Origin: Flagellimonas sediminis
Lineage (GTDB): Bacteria > Bacteroidota > Bacteroidia > Flavobacteriales > Flavobacteriaceae
Length of the DNA stretch: 64,000 nt
Assembly (NCBI RefSeq): GCF_010500845.1
Contig: NZ_JAAAMI010000011.1
Span: 1-64,000 of the forward strand
Direction: 5' to 3'
Shown here: positions 30,774-40,008 of the stretch, one piece after another
How the letters are laid out: each line of letters starts with the position of its first letter
Numbering within the stretch: the stretch's first letter is position 1
Translations under genes and position numbers: made by a program
Notes under the pieces: model-generated
Databases searched by the model: none
What the model was told of the DNA's origin: nothing
Seen by the model: only the letters and a program-made list of their open reading frames with translations

Positions 30774-31832
30774 TTAATCCACTCGCCTCAACCTATCCAC
30801 ATCAACAATCCTGAGATTGCGGCCCTCGATCTGGATGAGGCCTTCCTTTTTAAAACTGGAAAGGGTACGGATCAAGGTCTCGGTGGCCACACCTGCCACG
30901 CCGGCAAGATCGCTACGTAGTACGTGTAGGTTGCCCTTCGGGTCTTTTTGCAATTTTTCGGTAAATTTGAGGAGGGTACTGGCCGTTTTCCTGCGGACGG
31001 ACCCGTAGGCCATTTCTAGCAATTGTTCTTTGGTTTTGGAAAGATTCCCGGAAAGAAATTGCATCAGTTCCATCGTCAGGTCGTGGTTTCTTTCCAGAAG
31101 ATGTTTAACTTCTTTCGTTGTTATACCGACCAACTTGGTCGTTTCCATAGCGGTGGCATATTCGGTAGGGGTGGTGGGCCCCGTAAAGCAAATAAAACCG
31201 AAAAAATCATCGGGCCTGTAGATGCCCGTAATCAGTTCCTTGCCATTGCTGTCCAGTTTATGGGTCTTTACGATTCCCTTTAGCACCAAATAGAACGTTG
31301 TGGAATACATGCCCTCCCGGTAGATGCTTTCTCCCGCACCGAAACCGTATTCCTTCCCATGGTCGTTTATGTGGTTTTTGAGGTCGTAAATGGTCTTGGG
31401 CCACGCGTGCGAAGACTTTTCTGAACGGGTTTTTCCTGCACTTTCCTCTTTTAATATCGCCATTTTCGCCAGCCTACTCTCGATGGCACCTAACAGTTCG
31501 GCCTCCTCGAAAGGCTTGGTCAGATAATCGTCCGCCCCCAGTTCCATGCCTTTTCGCACATCTTTTCGCTCCGTCTTTGCAGAAAGGAATATAAAAGGGA
31601 TGCGCTTTGTCCCGTTTTTTTCAGCTAATGTCTCCAAAACCCCGTAACCGTCCAGTTCGGGCATCATGATATCACAGACGATTACATCGGGAAGGTATTC
31701 CATGGCCAGTTGTACGCCCTTTTTTCCATTGGCCGCCGTTCGTACTTCATAATTGGAAAGTTCCAACAGTTCGGCCGTATTTTCCCGTAGCACGGTATCG
31801 TCTTCGATAAGTAATATCTTCTTTAAACGCAT
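30774..31832 (-). CDS. Receiver-CRP/FNR fusion transcription factor
   Basis: 352-residue response regulator. The receiver domain (about 4-125) has acidic pocket Glu10-Asp11-Asp12, phospho-acceptor Asp54 in CDIMMPELDG and Lys in LTKPF. A cyclic-nucleotide-binding-type beta-roll (about 160-265: GESIYREGMYSTTFYLVLKG) and a CRP-type winged helix (about 280-345) follow. The recognition helix ATETLIRTLS keeps the E..xR pattern that in CRP/FNR contacts TGA half-sites. The gene follows the LOV kinase at 31912-33798 (79 nt gap, same strand), its probable partner. Four strong TGA-N6-TCA palindromes at nearby genes are its likely operators. The phosphorelay and operator match are inferred. Confidence 0.9.
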   Translation of the reverse strand: MRLKKILLIEDDTVLRENTAELLELSNYEVRTAANGKKGVQLAMEYLPDVIVCDIMMPELDGYGVLETLAEKNGTKRIPFIFLSAKTERKDVRKGMELGADDYLTKPFEEAELLGAIESRLAKMAILKEESAGKTRSEKSSHAWPKTIYDLKNHINDHGKEYGFGAGESIYREGMYSTTFYLVLKGIVKTHKLDSNGKELITGIYRPDDFFGFICFTGPTTPTEYATAMETTKLVGITTKEVKHLLERNHDLTMELMQFLSGNLSKTKEQLLEMAYGSVRRKTASTLLKFTEKLQKDPKGNLHVLRSDLAGVAGVATETLIRTLSSFKKEGLIQIEGRNLRIVDVDRLRRVD

Positions 31833-31911
31833 AATTCTGAACTCCTAACTTTTTCACAGCCAACTGCAACTGCCCACTTTTTACAAACCGTCATTATTTC
31901 CCCTTTGTGGG

Positions 31912-33798
31912 CTAGGGGGCTTTTCCCAAAGGTAGTTCCACTGTAAAAGTACTCCCTTTGTTTTGTTTGCTAATAAAGAAAATACTTCCTCCTAAATTCT
32001 CCACATGCGCCTTTATCATATTGAGCCCGATGCCCGTACCTTGGGTCGTCAATACGTTTTCAGCCCTAAAATAGCGGTCGAAAATATGTTTTTGGTCTTT
32101 TTCAGGGATGCCGATGCCTTGATCCTTAACATGAATAATAATCTTATCTGCCATTAAATCTACCTTTAAATCTATTTCTGTATCTTCTTGGGAATATTTT
32201 ACGGCGTTGGTCAAAAGGTTGGTCAGCACAAGGGCCATTATTTTTTCGTCCTGGCAGATACTTACATCATCGATATTCTGCGGATAGTTGATCCGTTGCC
32301 CGTTTTTGAGCAGCATATTCGCATTGTAGATGACTTCGTTGACCAGCTTGCTCAACGAAAATTCGGAATGGTGGTAGACCTCCTTACCTTTTTCCAATTG
32401 CTCCATGGATAGGAAATCGTCCAATATTTGGGTCAGGTGGTGTACCATTCCAGTGATGGTCTTCAAGTGCTTTTCCCTTTTTTCTTGTTGGTCTTTCTCG
32501 GTATATTTTCCCACTAAAATGGTGGAAGTCAAAATACCGCTCAGGGGCGTTTTGAATTCATGCGATACCAAGGAGAGGAATTTGGTCTTGAGATCGTTCA
32601 GTTCCTTTTCGGTTTCCAGAGCTTTTTTTAGCTGTTCCGTTCGTCGCTCAACGGTCTTTTCGAGTTTTTGGGTGTAGTCTTTACGATCTGAAATATCCAG
32701 AATAATGGCCACGATTACCTGCTTGTCGCCCAACGACGATATTTGCAGGTGAACCTCTACTGGATAGGTGGTACCGTCCTTTCGCCGATGGACGGTCTCA
32801 AAATCCATTTTTTCCATGGAACCGTCGAGTAGAGGGGATATCAGTTTTCTGAACTTATCCTCGGAGAATTCCGGCTTTAGGTCAAGTGGGGTCATTTTTT
32901 TACACTCCGCCATTACATAACCCGTATTTTTCTGTGCGCCGTAGTTGGCGTTTATAAACTGCAGCGTATGAGCATCAAAGACATAGATTTCGTTTAGCGA
33001 TTCATCAAAGATGCGCGCCAAATGCCCTATTTCCTGTTCGGCCATCATACGTTCGGTAATATCGTTCTGAATGCCCACATAATGGGTAATCCGTTCCGAT
33101 TCGTCGGCGATGGGATTGATAGAGACCTCGTTCCAGAACAGCGTACCGTCTTTTTTGTAATTGCGTAGCTTTACCTGGCAGCCCTTGCCCTCCTTTATGG
33201 CATCGTACATTTTTTTTACGGCATCTTGATCGTGGTCTCCGGCTTGTAGGAAACGACAATTTCTACCGAGTATTTCCTCTTTTGTGTATCCCGTAATTTT
33301 TCTAAAGGCTGTGTTTGCATAGATGATGGGATTGTCCTCATGTAACGCGTCCGTAATGGTAATACCGTTAAGGACCGCTTCTAGGGCTGCGGTCTTTATT
33401 TTTTGGCTTTCCTCGTTTTTTTTCCGTTCGGTTACATCGATGACCAGGGCCAGTACATAGGTGTTTCCATAGAGGGCAAACGGATTTAGGCCGACTTCCA
33501 AGGGAAACTGTTCTTTGTTCTTTCGCAACCCGAAGAGGGTAAGACCTTCTGCCATTAGCCTCTGTTCTTGTTTCCGGTAAAATCCCGAGACATGGGCTTT
33601 ATGGGCTTTCCGATAGGTCTGTGGAATCAAGACTTGCAAGGGTTCGCCAACAAGCGCATCGTCTTCATAGCCAAACATAGTACTGGCCCGCCTATTGGCG
33701 GCAACGATCAGTTGTTCCTCGTTGATGACGATAATGCCCTCTGAAACCGCTTCGGACAATAACTGAAAAATGTTGCTGTTTTTTTCGAAAATGCGCAT
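31912..33798 (-). CDS. PAS-LOV-PAS sensor histidine kinase
   Basis: 628-residue soluble kinase with no membrane helix. PAS 1 spans about 10-125. A LOV domain spans about 137-250, with photo-active Cys181 in GRNCRFLQ, flavin-contact LRNYKKDGTLFWN and the terminal Gln in YVGIQNDITE. PAS 3 spans about 260-372 and a coiled coil about 375-405. HisKA has phospho-acceptor His413 in LVSHEFKTPLS, and the HATPase has LTNLLTNAVKYS, DQGIGIP and GTGIGLNMIKAH. All LOV hallmarks needed for a flavin-cysteinyl adduct are intact, so blue-light (or redox) sensing is likely. It lies just upstream of the receiver-CRP gene. Confidence 0.9.
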   Translation of the reverse strand: MRIFEKNSNIFQLLSEAVSEGIIVINEEQLIVAANRRASTMFGYEDDALVGEPLQVLIPQTYRKAHKAHVSGFYRKQEQRLMAEGLTLFGLRKNKEQFPLEVGLNPFALYGNTYVLALVIDVTERKKNEESQKIKTAALEAVLNGITITDALHEDNPIIYANTAFRKITGYTKEEILGRNCRFLQAGDHDQDAVKKMYDAIKEGKGCQVKLRNYKKDGTLFWNEVSINPIADESERITHYVGIQNDITERMMAEQEIGHLARIFDESLNEIYVFDAHTLQFINANYGAQKNTGYVMAECKKMTPLDLKPEFSEDKFRKLISPLLDGSMEKMDFETVHRRKDGTTYPVEVHLQISSLGDKQVIVAIILDISDRKDYTQKLEKTVERRTEQLKKALETEKELNDLKTKFLSLVSHEFKTPLSGILTSTILVGKYTEKDQQEKREKHLKTITGMVHHLTQILDDFLSMEQLEKGKEVYHHSEFSLSKLVNEVIYNANMLLKNGQRINYPQNIDDVSICQDEKIMALVLTNLLTNAVKYSQEDTEIDLKVDLMADKIIIHVKDQGIGIPEKDQKHIFDRYFRAENVLTTQGTGIGLNMIKAHVENLGGSIFFISKQNKGSTFTVELPLGKAP

Positions 33799-34233
33799 AG
33801 CTTAAAAATACTTCTTTATATTTTATTTAACGAAACAGGGTCAAAAATTGGGGTCGTTTAACAAGAGGTACCGAACTGATCGGAATAGAAAGACTGGCCG
33901 GATTTTTGCCTTGGGAATTGGCCCTTGATTTACAATCTTATTCATCGTATGTCCGGAAAGGGGCCGATCGACGTCGTTTTGGCCACGACATTGGCCTTTT
34001 TGCCTTGGAGATGTTCCATTTTATCGGTGTGTATAAGCTTGGCCGATTGTGGAAACAGATTATGAGCCCGGTTGGGGCATTTCAATATTGCCGACTTTTC
34101 ATCACGATCTCAGGCGGCGATTGCCCCGAAAAAATAATAGGATCATAGAAAAAGAGGACGTGCGGATCGTCTTGGTGTCAATGGACATCTTTTTTTTAAG
34201 TTATTCGAAGGGAGGTGTTTGATTTCTGCTCCG
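33799..34233. other. Gene-free stretch
   Basis: 435 bp between the kinase start and the ROK gene stop. A plus-strand frame at 33906-34148 has no recognisable content and no homologue I can name. No operator of the ATGA-N6-TCAT type is visible, so the kinase-regulator pair is probably not autoregulated from here. Nothing else supported. Confidence 0.4.
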
Positions 34234-35190
34234 TTAGCGCCTTCCCTCCCAGATCAATGCGGCCGCCCCACAAATGGCAGCGGTCTTTCCCTTCATACCG
34301 GAAGTCATGACCTTTACCTTCCCCTTGTAAACCTCCAATAGATATTCCTCAAAATAGGTCTGAAGGGGTTCCATCAACCATTTGCCGGTATTGACCAGGC
34401 CGCCCATCAAAAAGAAGGCCTCGGGCTGGGTAAAGGCTGTAAAATTGGCCAGGGCCAACCCCATGATATCTGCGGTGTAATCAAATGCCTTTAGAGCAAT
34501 GGCGTCTCCCTCTTCCGCAGCCTTGGTAATGTCCTCACCGTGCAGGTCGTTGTAAGCGATGTTACGGAACCTGCTCTCGTCCATATACTTACTTTGCATA
34601 TGCGTTATGGTGCGTTTTAGGCCTGTGGCCGAAACATAGGCTTCCAGTCCGCCCCTTATACCGAGACCTGTTAATCGACCATCTCTCAAGGTCATATCGA
34701 TATGGCCTAGCTCACCGGCAAAACCGTCGTAGCCTTCGATCAGTTTTCCGTTGGCGACGATGCCCGCGCCGAAACCGGTGCCCAAAGTGATAACGATAAA
34801 GTCATTCATGCCCTTGGCGTTTCCGAAGAGCATTTCTCCCAAGGCCGCTGCACTCGCATCGTTCATGATCCGCATGGGCAGGTCGATGCGATGCTTCAAT
34901 TTTTCGAGTAGCGGCACCGAACCTTTCCATTTGAGGTTGGCGGCATTTTCGATGGTGCCGTTCCGGCTCGATGCATTGGGCGCTCCGATACCGCAGCCGA
35001 TCAGGTTTACCGGCGACTTTATCTTTGCCTTAAGTTCATCGATGCCATCCTTTATCCTAACCAAAAAATCATCGAAACTCTCAAACTCCTGTGTTCTGAA
35101 AAATAGCTGTTCGTGGCACTCGCCGTGCTGGTCCACCAGACCGATCTTGGTCTTGGTGCCCCCGATATCTATTCCTGCTACTAAATCCAT
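34234..35190 (-). CDS. ROK-family sugar kinase (glucokinase-like) lacking zinc cysteines
   Basis: 318-residue ROK protein that would phosphorylate glucose or a related sugar with ATP. Present are the phosphate-1 loop AGIDIGGTKTKIGLV, the catalytic-Asp block IMNDASAAALGE, ITLGTGFGAGIV, and the substrate histidine in FAGELGHIDM. The ROK zinc motif CxCGxxGCxE is changed to RLTGLGIRGGLEAY, so all three Cys are lost. That suggests a zinc-free or altered enzyme. It is transcribed divergently from usp 35329; the operator at 35255-35268 and a TATAATTG -7-like box (35232 to 35225) could activate it too. Other ROK roles (regulator) are unlikely because there is no HTH. Confidence 0.82.
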   Translation of the reverse strand: MDLVAGIDIGGTKTKIGLVDQHGECHEQLFFRTQEFESFDDFLVRIKDGIDELKAKIKSPVNLIGCGIGAPNASSRNGTIENAANLKWKGSVPLLEKLKHRIDLPMRIMNDASAAALGEMLFGNAKGMNDFIVITLGTGFGAGIVANGKLIEGYDGFAGELGHIDMTLRDGRLTGLGIRGGLEAYVSATGLKRTITHMQSKYMDESRFRNIAYNDLHGEDITKAAEEGDAIALKAFDYTADIMGLALANFTAFTQPEAFFLMGGLVNTGKWLMEPLQTYFEEYLLEVYKGKVKVMTSGMKGKTAAICGAAALIWEGRR

Positions 35191-35254
35191 ATTTCGCTAA
35201 TTTACCTTCGCTGTTTTCAAGAATCAATTATAGCGTAAATTTTTTCAACAGTAT

Positions 35255-35268
35255 ATGACCATGGTCAT
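35255..35268. promoter_or_regulatory. CRP/FNR-type operator, divergent (ROK kinase / usp)
   Basis: ATGACCATGGTCAT is a perfect 14-bp palindrome. Its centre is 29.5 bp from TAATTTTG (35291-35298), an exact TAnnTTTG -7 box for usp 35329. At the same distance on the left lies TATAATTG (minus, 35232-35225) for the ROK gene. It therefore sits near -41.5 of both promoters. Confidence 0.8.
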
Positions 35269-35328
35269 TTTTAGAGCCTCAATCGACATGTAATTTTGTC
35301 TATAACAATTAATCAAAACCTTTGCATC

Positions 35329-36114
35329 ATGGATAAAATTTCGACTATTCTCATTCCCTTCGATTTTTCGGAAAGTGCAAAAAGGGCACTGGAATACGCT
35401 GTAGCCTTCATAGGACGAAATGGCGACATAAAGATTATTTTGGCCTATATCTCCGGACATAGCAATTTCGAATTGCTTCCCGAAAATTTCACAAAGCTTG
35501 AGGAGAAATACAGGCTGGTGCTCAAAAACAAAATGGAATGGAAAATACAAGGTGGATCGTTGACGCAGTCGCTGTTGGATATTCAAAAAACCAGGCAAAT
35601 CGACCTAGTCATCATGGGTACTTTAGGCTCCCGAATGGACGGCAATTCGGGTGAGACAAACACCTCAAAGCTTGTCTTGGCAGCTGACTGCCCCGTTTTG
35701 GTAGTGCCCAAGGGCAACATTGATTTCCGGATGCGGTGCATTGCCCTGGTGCTGGGAAAAGAAGAAATAGACGATACCGAAGCCTTGGGAATATTGTTGA
35801 AGTTTGCCCGAAGGTTCAACGCCAAGGTGCATGTGGTAACGGTAAAGAACCGGCCCGGCAGCTACGGCTATTCCGAGGAAGAGGAAAAAAATGAGAATAC
35901 GGTGGAGTACTATCTTGAAAATTTTTATGCGGAACGTGTTTTTATCAATAACAAGGACGTGGCCAAGGGGATATTGACCTATGTGTCGAAAAACGATATC
36001 GATCTCATCGCCATCCTGCCCAGAAACCATGCAATGCACGGCGAACCTTCCGAAGGACAGTTGACACGATTTTTGGCAGTACACTCCCAAGTGCCCGTAC
36101 TGGCCATTGATTAA
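35329..36114 (+). CDS. Universal stress protein, tandem-domain
   Basis: 261-residue UspA-family protein. ATG35329 is chosen over the TTG at 35296 because the family N-terminus MDKISTILIPFDFSESAKRAL starts there and the -7 box lies upstream. Domain 1 has IMGTLGSRMDGNSGETNTSKL. Domain 2 (IALVLGKEEIDDTEALGIL onward) ends PVLAID. It is a close paralogue of the protein at 46912-47709, including the YGYSEEEEKNENT segment. It is followed, after 93 nt, by a decayed copy of pckA, the same order usp-pckA as at 46-47 kb. It is controlled by the palindrome at 35255-35268. Confidence 0.9.
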   Translation: MDKISTILIPFDFSESAKRALEYAVAFIGRNGDIKIILAYISGHSNFELLPENFTKLEEKYRLVLKNKMEWKIQGGSLTQSLLDIQKTRQIDLVIMGTLGSRMDGNSGETNTSKLVLAADCPVLVVPKGNIDFRMRCIALVLGKEEIDDTEALGILLKFARRFNAKVHVVTVKNRPGSYGYSEEEEKNENTVEYYLENFYAERVFINNKDVAKGILTYVSKNDIDLIAILPRNHAMHGEPSEGQLTRFLAVHSQVPVLAID

Positions 36115-36206
36115 ATTAAAACGATTTAATCAATAAACTATGTCCCATTCGCTCAATGGGCACAGCTGTAATGACGACAGGATAACGACACTGAAATCTA
36201 ATTATT

Positions 36207-36416
36207 ATGGAAGAAACACTATCTAAAAACAGCTCAAAACAAAGACCTTAAAAATCCGGGTTGTAAGACATCACTGCACATTGAAATTTGGACGGGGATA
36301 CCTTTCAAAAATTGACGGTGGATAAAGGTATGGGCACCGAAACCGAAAACGGAACGCTCTGTATCGACCCCGGAAAGTTTACCGGGAGGTCGCCCAAGGA
36401 CCGATTTTTGGTTTTG
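36207..36416 (+). pseudogene. Decayed 5' fragment of a second pckA
   Basis: From ATG36207 the frame aligns with residues 1 to about 68 of the intact PckA at 45121-46752. It reads KLTVDKGMGTETENGTL and then GKFTGRSPKDRFLV (intact: KLTVEQGMGKETANGTL, GKFTGRSPKDRFLV). Three in-frame stops interrupt it, and similarity ends at about 36416, just before the porin stop. It is non-functional. It shows that the usp-pckA pair was once duplicated here. Confidence 0.85.
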
Positions 36417-36438
36417 ATGGCCGTCCCTGAAACAACCC

Positions 36439-37776
36439 TTACTCCATCCTGTACTGATATTGCAGTACGAGCATCCATTTGCGATCTTGCGCCGCTAAAC
36501 CATTTCTCGAATCGAACAAAATAGGCCGGTTCTGGGCGTTGAACGAAAGTTTGGACAGGTGTCCGTTAAAATACCAGTTTACGCCAAGGTCATATTGAAC
36601 GATGGAATTTGCGAAACCCTCAAACTCCGAATATTGCCCTGAAAGATAAGGTTGTAACCGCCCCATGCTACCGCCGGCACCCATTTTGGGAAAAAGATAA
36701 CCGAATTGCCCAAAGACCGCCTCGCCAGTTCCTGATACAGGGAATGCATTACCCCTCCCGTTAAAGGAGGCCATTTCGGGCCGAACGCCATTTGTGGGGT
36801 TGTTGGCTCCTAAAAGCCGTATGTAATTCGGCCCGAAATTAAAGTTGAAATATCCCAAATAACAGGTAATAGCCTTTTGTTTGTTGGAACCTAGGGGAAG
36901 ATCTAAGAAAATATCCGAGGCGAAAAGCTTTAGATCGTGATAGCGTTCGTCGCCATCTTCCAACGACCAAAGCGCATCGGCCTGAAACGTAAAGCCCGCT
37001 CCGAGGTTCAACACTTTTTTACCACCGAGATAAGTGCCGGTGTGAAAAGGACTCGTATTGCTCTCCCGTTCCAAAAACTCATATTTTAAGTAGCCTGAAT
37101 ACTGTAGCTTCGGCCGGTTATCGGTAAAACGTGCCAATTTCTCCTCAGGTTCGGGGTTGAATGAACTGCTGTTCCGCACCGATAATGGCTTTGCCAGTAC
37201 AACCCGATAGTCGATGGCCCCCATCTTTCCCTTGGCAAAGAGGCTTAATTTTCGGATCAGGTCATCGGTGCTGTCAAGTGTCGGAAGGGCAACGAAAGTG
37301 AGGTCGTATCCCATAAGTTTGGAAGAACTGGGCGAGGTATAGCGCGATAGCCCGTTCCAAGCCGATTTGCCAACGCCTATTCCCAAATATTCGGAAAAAT
37401 CGTATTGTACGTAAGCATCCAACAGATCGACCGAGGTGCCGCGGGGGGAAAGATAGTTCAGGTTATTGACCCCTAATTGAAACGAAACATAGGTTTTCGC
37501 CCAAGGCGAGGAGGAAACCCCCCATCGAAATCGGCGTATCGAGATATCCGTGGTTACGTTTTCCAATTCATCGTTTACGGTGCTACCGGGATTGTTCTCG
37601 TTGACCCGCCCCCAAAGTTGCAAGTACGAACTGAACTGTAGCCATTGGGTTCCATTGGCATTCAAGTATAAACGTAGCGGTTCATTGCCCGATTTCTTTT
37701 GGGCCATAACGGAAACTGTTCCGGCACTGTTCAGGAAAAGAAAAAGTATCATATAAAAAATTCGGTTCGGTCTCAT
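36439..37776 (-). CDS. Outer-membrane porin-like beta-barrel (downstream copy)
   Basis: 445-residue exported protein. The signal peptide (about 1-25) ends SVMAQ. The body is rich in alternating aromatic strands (WLQFSSYLQLWGRV, YVSFQLGVNNLNYLSPRG, DAYVQYDFSEYLGIGVGK) and ends LVLQYQYRME with a terminal aromatic-containing strand, as in 16- to 18-strand porins. It is a clear paralogue of the next gene upstream, with the same landmarks (NNPGS, YLSPRGTSLDLLDAY, GPNYIR). Its ATG overlaps the upstream stop by 4 nt, so the pair is one operon. The substrate is unknown. Confidence 0.8.
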   Translation of the reverse strand: MRPNRIFYMILFLFLNSAGTVSVMAQKKSGNEPLRLYLNANGTQWLQFSSYLQLWGRVNENNPGSTVNDELENVTTDISIRRFRWGVSSSPWAKTYVSFQLGVNNLNYLSPRGTSVDLLDAYVQYDFSEYLGIGVGKSAWNGLSRYTSPSSSKLMGYDLTFVALPTLDSTDDLIRKLSLFAKGKMGAIDYRVVLAKPLSVRNSSSFNPEPEEKLARFTDNRPKLQYSGYLKYEFLERESNTSPFHTGTYLGGKKVLNLGAGFTFQADALWSLEDGDERYHDLKLFASDIFLDLPLGSNKQKAITCYLGYFNFNFGPNYIRLLGANNPTNGVRPEMASFNGRGNAFPVSGTGEAVFGQFGYLFPKMGAGGSMGRLQPYLSGQYSEFEGFANSIVQYDLGVNWYFNGHLSKLSFNAQNRPILFDSRNGLAAQDRKWMLVLQYQYRME

Positions 37777-39146
37777 TCCAATCGTATGATATATTGCAGT
37801 ACCGCCGACCAGTTTCGATCATTCGGTTCGAGTCCTTGTGCGGTCGATTGAAAAATGGGACGGTTCTGAAGATTGAGGGAAAACTTGGAAAGATGCCCCT
37901 TGAGCAACCAATTGATTCCAATATCATAATAAAACATAGGGTTTTTCAGTCGTTCGAAATTGGAGTATTGAAGAGATACGTAGGGCTGTAATTGCCCACG
38001 GTCTTCGCTATTGCCCATTTTTGGAAATAAATATCCCGCCTGGCCGAAAAAAGAGCTTCCCGTGCCCACTACGGGAAAGGCATTTCCCGGCCCGTTGAAC
38101 GAGGCAAGGTTGGCATCGACTTCTTTTATAGGGTTGTTCGCGCCGGTATTCCGAATATAGTTGGGTCCAAAATCGTAATTATAGTAGCCCAAATAGGCTG
38201 TCAGTACCGTATTCTTTTTGGTGTCGATAGGTTTATCCAAAAAGATATCTACGGCCCATAGCATCATATCGTGGTCTTGTTCCCTTCCGCTTTGTAAGGA
38301 TGACAGTGCATCATTTTGAAACTCCGCTCCTATACCAATACTCAATACGTTCTTTTTGCCGAGGTAGGTACCGTCGGAAAATGGAATGTCGTTCGGTTCG
38401 GCGTCTAGGAATTCCCATTTTAGATAGCTGGAATAAACACCCTCATTGCTCTTATCGTTGAACTTGGCTACATTTTCTGTCAGCTCCCCGTCAAAATTGG
38501 GACTATTGCCCGGAGAAAAAGGTTTGGAGGCCACCAACCGATAATCCAGTTGGCCCAGTTTTCCTTTGGCATATATACTCAGCTTTCGAATAAGATCGTC
38601 GGTTTCGTCATCCGTTGGCAGGGCGAGCAATACAAGATCGTAGGAAAGCAGTTTTGAAGTATTGGGGGCGGAGTATCTTGAAAGTCCCGTCCAAGCCGTT
38701 TTTCCCGCACCAATGGATATCGATCGCGAAAAGGAATATTCTGCATAGGCATCCAAAAGGTCCAACGATGTGCCGCGCGGCGATAAATAATTGAGGTTGT
38801 TGATGCCCAGTTGTGAATAGATCAAAAGTCTTTCGCTAAGCTGCGCCTGAAAGCCCAACCGGAATCGCCGTACCGAAATATCAAAGGTTCGGTCTTGAAG
38901 CTCTTCGGAAACAAGGCTTCCCGGATTGTTATCGTTCAGTCGTGTCCACAGTTGGGCATAGGTATGGAAAGCGAACCAACGGGTCTTATCGTCTTTCAGG
39001 TAGAATTGGAGCGTTCGGGTTTCCGATTCGATTGTTTGAGTGGTTTGCCCTGAAAGTTTCGCCGTGATAAGAAGCAGGGAAGCCAATACAAAAATCCCAT
39101 TGGGCCAAATGAATCGAAAAGGGTGGAAGAACATGGTAGGCTTCAT
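37773..39146 (-). CDS. Outer-membrane porin-like beta-barrel (upstream copy)
   Basis: 457-residue paralogue of 36439-37776, first of the tandem pair. The signal peptide (about 12-33) ends AKLSGQ. Shared landmarks include WARLND/NNPGS, YLSPRGTSLDLLDAYAEYSFSR, GLSRYSAPNTSKLLSYDL, YLGYYNYDFGPNYIR and a C-terminal VLQYIIRLE. An operator palindrome is present 262 nt upstream (39408-39421) with a TAGTATTG box (39385 to 39378, minus) at the regulon spacing. If used, the leader would be about 225 nt. Tandem duplication of porins next to usp remnants fits local expansion. Confidence 0.8.
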   Translation of the reverse strand: MKPTMFFHPFRFIWPNGIFVLASLLLITAKLSGQTTQTIESETRTLQFYLKDDKTRWFAFHTYAQLWTRLNDNNPGSLVSEELQDRTFDISVRRFRLGFQAQLSERLLIYSQLGINNLNYLSPRGTSLDLLDAYAEYSFSRSISIGAGKTAWTGLSRYSAPNTSKLLSYDLVLLALPTDDETDDLIRKLSIYAKGKLGQLDYRLVASKPFSPGNSPNFDGELTENVAKFNDKSNEGVYSSYLKWEFLDAEPNDIPFSDGTYLGKKNVLSIGIGAEFQNDALSSLQSGREQDHDMMLWAVDIFLDKPIDTKKNTVLTAYLGYYNYDFGPNYIRNTGANNPIKEVDANLASFNGPGNAFPVVGTGSSFFGQAGYLFPKMGNSEDRGQLQPYVSLQYSNFERLKNPMFYYDIGINWLLKGHLSKFSLNLQNRPIFQSTAQGLEPNDRNWSAVLQYIIRLE

Positions 39147-39476
39147 TTATGGCGGTTCATCGCGTTCGGGAATAGGAGTTCGATTACTTTTCCAAAAACC
39201 CATAAGGGCAATGCATCCAAAAGGGTCTTAGTCCAAATCAAAAGAAAGCATTTTACCATACGTTTTTAAATCTTTCCGAAATCGTAACCCCTTCAAAACC
39301 TAAAATTTAAAGAAGGCATATAGACCCTATATCCATTGAAAATTCCTGCGCTAAAATGAAGTTTTCTTTCTCGAACACAATACTAAAAAGACCTATTTTC
39401 CCATGACATGATAATTGTCATATTTTCTGCAAAAGTCACTGACTATTTTTTCCTGAACCATTAAAAAGTGTGGATC
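39147..39476. other. Upstream region of porin operon and of usp remnant
   Basis: 330 bp with no gene. It carries the palindrome at 39408-39421. Rightward at regulon spacing is TATTTTTT (39444-39451), leftward TAGTATTG (39385-39378). The arrangement mirrors the divergent ROK/usp promoter at 35.25 kb. Confidence 0.55.
39408..39421. promoter_or_regulatory. CRP/FNR-type operator (usp remnant / porin operon)
   Basis: ATGATAATTGTCAT fits ATGA-nn-AT-nn-TCAT. The centre is 29.5 bp from TATTTTTT (39444) for the truncated usp at 39477 and 29.5 bp from TAGTATTG (39385, minus) for the porins. It has survived although the usp gene it served is broken. Confidence 0.7.
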
Positions 39477-39569
39477 ATGAAGAAAATCGCGACCATTCTC
39501 GTTCTTTTCGATTTTTCAAAAACGGCCAGATCCGCCCTTGAATGTGCCGTACAGTATATGGGCAAGTGA
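39477..39569 (+). pseudogene. Truncated universal stress protein gene
   Basis: ATG39477 reads MKKIATILVLFDFSKTARSA... QYMGK and stops at TGA 39567-39569. This is the first 30 residues of a Usp like those at 35329 and 46912 (MDKISTILIPFDFSESAKRA). The stop coincides with the junction to an IS256 transposase fragment. Its promoter and operator are intact upstream. Confidence 0.8.
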
Positions 39570-39924
39570 CAAAATACAACGCCCCCAATGAAAAGCTCCC
39601 TTGGAGAGCTTCGCCAATAAACGGTAGGCAAACCCCTATGCAATCAAGAGCTGGAGGGAGAACTGGGACGAACTTACCGTGTTCTTCGAGTTGCCCTTGG
39701 AGATACAGAAGATTATCTATACCACCAACCTTATCGAGAACCTCAACCGAAAGATCAGGAGGTACACCAAGAACAAGCTCTCCTTCCCGACCGACGACGC
39801 GGTAATGAAATCCGAATATTTGGTCACAAGGGAGGCCACCAAGAAATGGTAGATGCCCATCAGGACGATGCATCATCCTGAACCAGTTCCTTGCAATCTA
39901 TGAAAAAAGGATCCGACTTTAAAT
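39570..39924 (+). pseudogene. IS256-family transposase 3' remnant
   Basis: Frames together give YNAPNEKLPW, then [61 protein letters not shown] and finally LNQFLAIYEKRIRL. This is the characteristic C-terminus of IS256 (mutator) transposases, with at least two frameshifts. The 5' two-thirds is missing. The element fused to and inactivated the usp fragment on its left. Confidence 0.8.
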
Positions 39925-40008
39925 AAAAGTCAAACCCCTGTTAGTCTAAACTTACACACTTGTTGGGATAGTGTCCTTTGGTTACGTCTTTTCCCTCAGT
40001 TTTGGACA

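Noticed and set aside
33906..34148. 80-residue plus-strand frame between kinase and ROK gene
   Set aside because: No domain, odd composition, no operon context and no matching neighbour, so treated as non-coding.
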